From assembly GCF_018736145.1 (NCBI RefSeq), contig NZ_CP059997.1, forward strand, positions 10,167,501 through 10,231,500: a stretch of 64,000 nt of DNA, written 5' to 3'. The translations under genes were made by a program, and so were the position numbers. Under the pieces are notes generated by a model. The model made no database searches, was not told where the DNA came from, and worked only from the letters and a program-made list of their open reading frames with translations. The stretch's first letter is position 1, and every line of letters starts with the position of its first letter. This stretch comes from Amycolatopsis sp. CA-230715. GTDB lineage: Bacteria > Actinomycetota > Actinomycetes > Mycobacteriales > Pseudonocardiaceae. Positions 59,484-64,000 of the stretch are shown here, piece after piece.

Positions 59484-60314
59484 ATGTCGCGTGTCGCAAC
59501 GGGATCGCTGATGGCGGTCGTCGGCCTGCTCGGCCTCGGCAGCTGTGCCGAACTCGGCGTCCCCGCCGAGTCCTTCGCCGACGACACCGCGATCACCACC
59601 AAGATCACCAGCATCCGCCTCGACTCCGGCGCGGGGAGCGTCCGCGTCCACCGCGGCACCGCCACGAGCGTGCACCGCGAAGTGCACTACAGCGGCAACC
59701 GGCCCGGCGGGACGAGCCGGGTCGACGGCGAGCAGCTGGTGCTCGAAGCGTGCCGCGTGCGCCACTGCGAGGCCGACTACGACGTGATCGTCCCGGACCG
59801 GGTCAAGGTGGTGGGGCAGACGGAATCCGGCGCGGTGACCGTCGACGCGGGGGTCGCCGGTGACGTCGACGTCACCGCGGCGTCGGGCGCTTTGACGATC
59901 ACCGACGTGCCGGGCCCGGTGGCGGCGCGCAGCGATTCGGGCAAGATCACGCTGGCCTCGATCGGCGGCGCGGTCACCGTGCAGACCGGCTCCGCCGCGG
60001 TCTCGCTCGACAAGGTGGCCGGCGCGGTGTCCGCGAAGGTCGACTCCGGTGGGGTCACCGGAGCCGGGATCGGCGGGGACTGCGATGTCCAGGTCGGTTC
60101 CGGCACGGTCGCGCTCAGCCTGCTGAACCCGCGTTCCGTGCGCGCGGTGACCGACAGCGGCGACATCGACCTGACCGTGCCGAACGCGGCCTACCAGGTC
60201 ACGGCTGCGAACGACGGCGGGCCCGTCACGACCGGCGTGCCGAACACCACGGGCGCGCCGCGGAAACTGGACGCGCGGGCGGGCGCCGGCGGGATCAAGA
60301 TCACCACGACCTGA
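59484..60314 (+). CDS. adhesin-like lipoprotein (DUF4097-type), paralogue
   Basis: AGGAG at 59471-59475 sets ATG 59484. The N-terminus MSRVATGSLMAVVGLLGLGS followed by Cys is a lipobox. The mature 255 residues are a regular beta-repeat: SIRLDSGAGSVRVHRGTATS, VTVDAGVAGDVDVTAASGAL, ARSDSGKITLASIGGAVTVQ, AKVDSGGVTGAGIGGDCDVQ. The spacing of DSG/SG turns is typical of DUF4097. It is related to the lipoprotein at 53984 on the other side of the two-component system. Likely envelope-exposed. Confidence 0.75.
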   Translation: MSRVATGSLMAVVGLLGLGSCAELGVPAESFADDTAITTKITSIRLDSGAGSVRVHRGTATSVHREVHYSGNRPGGTSRVDGEQLVLEACRVRHCEADYDVIVPDRVKVVGQTESGAVTVDAGVAGDVDVTAASGALTITDVPGPVAARSDSGKITLASIGGAVTVQTGSAAVSLDKVAGAVSAKVDSGGVTGAGIGGDCDVQVGSGTVALSLLNPRSVRAVTDSGDIDLTVPNAAYQVTAANDGGPVTTGVPNTTGAPRKLDARAGAGGIKITTT

Positions 60315-60323
60315 GCCGCCGCG

Positions 60324-61541
60324 TCAGCGAAGCGGCGCGGACGCCCCCGATCCGTCGGGGGTTTCGGCCAGTGCCACCTCGACGTCGTAGTGGTGCAACC
60401 AGGCCACGTCGTCCACCATCGAGGACAACGCCCCGCCGTCCCGCTTCGGCCCTTCCCCCGTGAGCTTGAGCGTGCCGCTGCCCCGCGACCCGGTCTGCAC
60501 GAGTGTCGTGTGTGGACGGCGAACCGCTTCGTAGCGCCCCAGCGCGGACGCCGCGGCGGTGCCGGTGAAGCCGTCCGCGGCGGCGTCCCCGACGCACCGG
60601 GCGAGCGCGACCGCGTCCTCGATCGCCTGGCTCGCGCCCTGCCCGTGGTGCGGCAGCATCGGATGGGCGGCGTCTCCGAGCAGCGTGACCCTGCCGCCGC
60701 CCCACGACTCCAGCGGTTCACGGTCGTACAGCGCCCATCGGCGGACCTCGCGCACTTCCGTGATCGCCGAGACCGCGGGCGGCCACCCGTCGAGCGCCGC
60801 CGCGAGATCCGCCGGATCCCCCGCGGCGCTCCAGGATTCGCGATCCCAGCTCTCGTCGGGGACGATCACCACGAACGTGGTCAGGTCCCCGCCCCGCACG
60901 GGGTAGCAGAGCAGCCGCGCCCTGCCGCCGACCCACATCGACATGACCTCGCCCGAAGCGCCGGAAAGCCTGCTGCTCTCGAGCACACCGCGGAACGCGC
61001 TCGTCCCCGAGAACACCGGGACGTCCGGACCCGCCACCGCGCGGCGGATCCGCGAGTGCACGCCGTCCGCCCCGACCAGGACGTCCGCCGTCGCCGTGGT
61101 GCCGTCGGCGAACCGCAGGGAGACCCCGTCGGCGTCCTCGGCGAAGTCCACGAGCTCGCGCCCGAGGTGCACGTTTTCCGACGGCACCTCGGCGGCCAGT
61201 ATCCGGTGCAGGTCGACGCGGTGGACGGTGTGGTATGGCGCGCCGAACTTCTCGGTCCACTCGTCCCCCATCGGCTGGCGCACCAGCACGCGTCCGTCGC
61301 CCGCGTGCCGCACCTCCATCGCCTCCGGGGTCGAGGCCACCGCGCGGATCCGGTCACCGAGTCCCCAGCGGTACAGCAGCCTGCTGCCGTTCGGGCCCAG
61401 GTGCAGCCCGACTCCGACCTCCCGCAGCGCGGGCGCCTGTTCGTAGACCTCGACCGCGCATCCGGCGCGCACCAGCGCCGCGGCGGCGGCCAGCCCGCCG
61501 ATACCCGCGCCGACGATCGCGACCCGTGCCCTCGTCACCAC
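60324..61541 (-). CDS. FAD-dependent aromatic monooxygenase (salicylate hydroxylase-like)
   Basis: The 405-residue class A flavoprotein hydroxylase has VAIVGAGIGGLAAAAALVRA (GxGxxG), VLVGADGVHSRIRRAVAG (DG motif) and VTLLGDAAHPMLPHHGQGAS (GD motif). A substrate-binding middle domain lies at about 170-270. It uses NAD(P)H and O2 to hydroxylate an aromatic or polyketide substrate. Tandem GTG codons at 61541/61538 are the start. Convergent with the lipoprotein gene. The physiological substrate cannot be read from the sequence. Confidence 0.88.
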   Translation of the reverse strand: MVTRARVAIVGAGIGGLAAAAALVRAGCAVEVYEQAPALREVGVGLHLGPNGSRLLYRWGLGDRIRAVASTPEAMEVRHAGDGRVLVRQPMGDEWTEKFGAPYHTVHRVDLHRILAAEVPSENVHLGRELVDFAEDADGVSLRFADGTTATADVLVGADGVHSRIRRAVAGPDVPVFSGTSAFRGVLESSRLSGASGEVMSMWVGGRARLLCYPVRGGDLTTFVVIVPDESWDRESWSAAGDPADLAAALDGWPPAVSAITEVREVRRWALYDREPLESWGGGRVTLLGDAAHPMLPHHGQGASQAIEDAVALARCVGDAAADGFTGTAAASALGRYEAVRRPHTTLVQTGSRGSGTLKLTGEGPKRDGGALSSMVDDVAWLHHYDVEVALAETPDGSGASAPLR

Positions 61542-61612
61542 AGTCCGTCCCTCCCGGTCCGCTCATCATCAGAACGCCCCGGGCCGAGTGGCCCGGGGCG
61601 CTTCGAGCACGG

Positions 61613-62407
61613 TCAGCGATCCGCCGGGAAGGGGAACGAGTCGAACTGCTCGTCCAGCTGGTCCGGCGTGTACCGGAGCCAACGGCGCTTCATGTCGCGG
61701 ACCAGCTTGCGGTCCAGCGGCGGGTTGTGGGTGTCGTTGACCGGCTTCGCCGCGGACTGGACGGCCCACGCGAGGCCGAGGAGCTTGTCGACGTAGGCCC
61801 ATTTCGCGGGTTCGATGCCGTAGAAGATGTTGGGCCGCAACAGGGAGTGCCACTCGTGCCAGGCCTTGGTCGGCTCGCCGCCGGGGTCGTTCATCATGTG
61901 CACCTTGGATCCGACCGGCATCCGCGGGTCCCAGAGCGTGCCCTCCCCGCAGTACACGAACGCGTCGGCGAGCCCGGCCGGGTTGTCGTGGTAGTACCGG
62001 TCGTAAATCGCCAGCTGCTGCTCGGAAAGGTAGACGAACGCGTCCTTCGCCGGCCGGAACCGCTCGACGAACGCCTGCGGATAGCTGCCGTTCTTCCGGT
62101 ATTCCTGGTAGTCCTCGAGAAACGTGCCGAGCGTTCCGGCGTTCGGGTCCTTCGTCAAGCTCTTGATCGCGGTGTAGGCGGCCTTCACCTGGTCGTTCCG
62201 TCCATAGTAGAAGGTCTGCTCGTAGTCCCACCACATCTCGTTCGCCCGCCGGTCGCCGGACATGCCCGGCACCGGCGGGAAATCGTCGCACGCGCCGCCG
62301 GCGTCAGCGGCGTTCGCTAACGGTGCCGCGGCCACCGCGACCCCGGTCGCGGCGGCCGCGGCGAGCGTGTTGGTCAGGAACCTGCGTCGATGCAATTCAG
62401 CTGACAC
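61613..62407 (-). CDS. Tat-exported protein of unknown function, 264 aa
   Basis: The start MSAELHRRRFLTNTLAAAAA is a twin-arginine signal, with cleavage likely after PLANA. The mature part is rich in aromatic residues (NEMWWDYEQTFYYGRNDQVK, WHEWHSLLRPNIFYGIEPAK). It contains FVYCGEGTLWDPRM and possible metal-binding residues in AWHEWHS. Tat export usually means folding with a cofactor in the cytoplasm. No family recognised. It lies 71 bases upstream of the monooxygenase gene on the same strand and may share a transcript. Confidence 0.7.
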   Translation of the reverse strand: MSAELHRRRFLTNTLAAAAATGVAVAAAPLANAADAGGACDDFPPVPGMSGDRRANEMWWDYEQTFYYGRNDQVKAAYTAIKSLTKDPNAGTLGTFLEDYQEYRKNGSYPQAFVERFRPAKDAFVYLSEQQLAIYDRYYHDNPAGLADAFVYCGEGTLWDPRMPVGSKVHMMNDPGGEPTKAWHEWHSLLRPNIFYGIEPAKWAYVDKLLGLAWAVQSAAKPVNDTHNPPLDRKLVRDMKRRWLRYTPDQLDEQFDSFPFPADR

Positions 62408-62566
62408 GGAGTTTTCTCCTTAGGGAAATCGGGTGAACGCGCACGCAGTCGCCCGGCGCGAATCGTATTCGGACGCGTGCCATTCCCCTCCGGCACACGT
62501 TCACCTTCTTGGCTCCGCCGCGCCGCGTCCACGTGTTTGACCGGAGAGCGAAGTCCATGGTCCGGC

Positions 62567-63814
62567 TCAGTCCGGTTCGACCGGCCTGACCGTGGGGAAG
62601 CGGAGCAGGCTCGGGCTCAGCGACGCTCCGATCGCGACGCAGGCCAACGCACCGGCGCACAGCAGGACACCCGACGACCCGTCACCGGCGGCACCGACGA
62701 CCAGCGCGCCCGCGAGCGGCCCCACCGCGCTGGCCGCACCGGCGCAGAACCCGACCACGCCGCTGACCCGCCCGCGCAGGCCGTCGGGAGTGACCACGAG
62801 CTGGTACGTGGTGACGGTCGTGATCATCACCGGCAGGAAGAACACGAGCGCGCCGAACACCAAGCCGAGCGGGACACCGCTCGGCACGAACGCCATCACC
62901 AGCGTCAACGCGGCCGCGACCCACGAAAACCCGATGATGATCACCACCGAAGGCAGGGCGGCGTGCAGCTTCGCCGCGGCCGCGGCACCCAGCACACCGC
63001 CCGCGCCGAAGCACGCCATCATGACGCCGATGCCGCCCGGCGCGATGTCGTCCTCCCCGGAGCGCACCAGAATGATGATCACCAGCCCGCTGAACACGAT
63101 CTGCGAGCACATCAGCCACACCAGGGTGGTTCTGAGCACCCGCTGCCCGAGCAGCCAGCGGAACCCGTCCAGCAGATCCCGGTGCGCGCGCCGGGGCCCC
63201 GCCGCCGGGTCGCGCTCGGCCCGTCTTCGGGGCAGGCGCAGGAAGAGCAGCGCCGTGCACGAGATCGCGAGCATCGCCGCGTCCGCCAGGAACGGCACCG
63301 TGTGGTGCACGGTGAACAGGAATCCGGCGATCGCCGGGCCGAACAGGGTCGCGAGATACGGTCTCGCGGTGTTGCGCGCCACCGCGCGCGGCAACTGCTC
63401 GGCGGCGACCAGGTGCGGCAACGTCGCCTGCTCGGTCGGTTCGAACACCGCGCCGCACAACCCGTCCACGACCGCGACCGCCAGCACCACCGCGAACGAG
63501 TAGCCGCCGAACACCAGCGTGGCACCGAGGCACGTCATCGCGACGGCCCGGACGCACTGGCAGGTCACCAGTACCTTGCCTCGGTGCCACCGGTCCGCGA
63601 TCACCCCGGCAGGCACGTTGCCCGCCATGTGCGCTACCGCGACCACTGTGGACACCAGGCCCATCTGCAGCGCGGACCCCGACTGCGCCATGATGAGCAG
63701 CGGGAACCCGATGAGCGCTATCTCGTACCCGAGTTCGGAGACCAGCAGGCCGGTCCAGAGGATGTTGTAGTTCCGGTTCCGGTAGAGCGGCCGGGGCGCG
63801 GTGCGTTCGGTCAC
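62567..63814 (-). CDS. MFS exporter (EntS-like, MFS_3)
   Basis: The 415-residue, 12-helix transporter begins YRNRNYNILWTGLLVSELGY. The loop 2-3 motif is AGVIADRWHRGKVLV, and FEPTEQATLPHLVAAEQLPR is typical of EntS/MFS_3 exporters. Later helices include IVFSGLVIIILVRSG. Family members export siderophores, macrolides or other small molecules. GTG 63814 overlaps the stop of the gene entering from the right, so they are co-translated. Confidence 0.9.
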   Translation of the reverse strand: MTERTAPRPLYRNRNYNILWTGLLVSELGYEIALIGFPLLIMAQSGSALQMGLVSTVVAVAHMAGNVPAGVIADRWHRGKVLVTCQCVRAVAMTCLGATLVFGGYSFAVVLAVAVVDGLCGAVFEPTEQATLPHLVAAEQLPRAVARNTARPYLATLFGPAIAGFLFTVHHTVPFLADAAMLAISCTALLFLRLPRRRAERDPAAGPRRAHRDLLDGFRWLLGQRVLRTTLVWLMCSQIVFSGLVIIILVRSGEDDIAPGGIGVMMACFGAGGVLGAAAAAKLHAALPSVVIIIGFSWVAAALTLVMAFVPSGVPLGLVFGALVFFLPVMITTVTTYQLVVTPDGLRGRVSGVVGFCAGAASAVGPLAGALVVGAAGDGSSGVLLCAGALACVAIGASLSPSLLRFPTVRPVEPD

Positions 63815-64000
63815 GGCGCTCTCCCGGTTCTCCGCGCGAGCCTGCCGATCACCTGGATCCCGTCGATCGGACCGGTGCCATCAGCCCGCGTGAACCGGCC
63901 CGTGTAGGTCATCCGCCCGCCGTCGAGTTCGCGCATGGTGAACCGCAGGCCGGGGAAGAAGGTCAGTGCCGAGTGCCGCTCGCCGTCGAGCGCGAGGAAG
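63811..64000 (-). CDS. C-terminal part of a gene continuing beyond the window
   Basis: The frame enters from the right edge and ends GTGA-overlapping the MFS start. The 62 visible residues (ERHSALTFFPGLRFTMRELD, then MTYTGRFTRADGTGPIDGIQ) look beta-rich and show no recognisable motif. Co-translated with the exporter. Confidence 0.6.
   Translation of the reverse strand, partial: FLALDGERHSALTFFPGLRFTMRELDGGRMTYTGRFTRADGTGPIDGIQVIGRLARRTGRAP

Noticed and set aside
1..64000. CRISPR array
   Set aside because: No regularly spaced direct repeats of suitable length were seen.

Overview
The window is high-GC actinomycete DNA. DUF397/Scr1-type regulators, GAF-ANTAR and PaaX regulators, CBS-BON and universal stress proteins, and an actinobacterial-type ebo cluster suggest a Pseudonocardiales organism, perhaps Amycolatopsis-like. 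That assignment is an inference from gene content.

The window has two parts. From 1 to about 27.5 kb lies a mobile or accessory region, rich in small unknown genes, pseudogenes and a partial conjugation module. It holds: transposase and kinase remnants (0.5-2.3 kb); a small operon behind a LexA-like box (2.9-3.7 kb); an XRE-DUF397-immunity group (3.9-5.4 kb) facing a run of small co-oriented ORFs (5.6-8.6 kb); a decayed locus resembling a RiPP cluster (8.6-12.1 kb); a topoisomerase plus membrane and ATPase-like conjugation operon (12.3-21.3 kb); a lipoprotein and an XRE regulator; and an excisionase-integrase pair (24.2-26.0 kb). A tRNA-Leu gene at 27.55 kb is the most likely chromosomal boundary, but no matching second att copy was seen in the window.

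The RiPP-like locus has a trypsin-like secreted protease between two small peptides that share a hairpin leader. Next come an internally deleted radical SAM/SPASM gene and an overlapping ORF whose C-terminal half repeats aromatic-Asp-Asn motifs, as expected of a cyclophane-type precursor. Opposite these lie a B2-type transglutaminase-fold peptidase, a truncated GNAT and a frameshifted pentapeptide-repeat protein.

From 27.6 kb to the end the DNA looks chromosomal. A hypoxia/dormancy-type island (28.8-34.2 kb) has CBS-BON, universal stress, flavodoxin, nitroreductase and phosphotransferase-AAA genes behind DevR-like boxes; several members carry internal deletions. Cell-envelope and regulatory genes follow (34.3-39.2 kb). 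Next is a catabolic group (39.3-46.7 kb) with an aminobenzoate/benzoate-type CoA ligase, a ThDP enzyme, a kynurenine-formamidase-like cyclase, a PLP enzyme, an amino-acid permease and two local regulators. The six-gene operon at 46.9-53.6 kb is an ebo-type metabolite-trafficking cluster, headed by an inositol-3-phosphate synthase homologue where other ebo clusters carry EboD. An envelope-sensing block (53.7-60.3 kb) has a LuxR-type two-component system, two paralogous ArsR-like regulators and two adhesin-like lipoproteins at its flanks, with a 56-bp perfect palindrome. The window ends with an FAD monooxygenase, a Tat-exported unknown protein and an MFS exporter.
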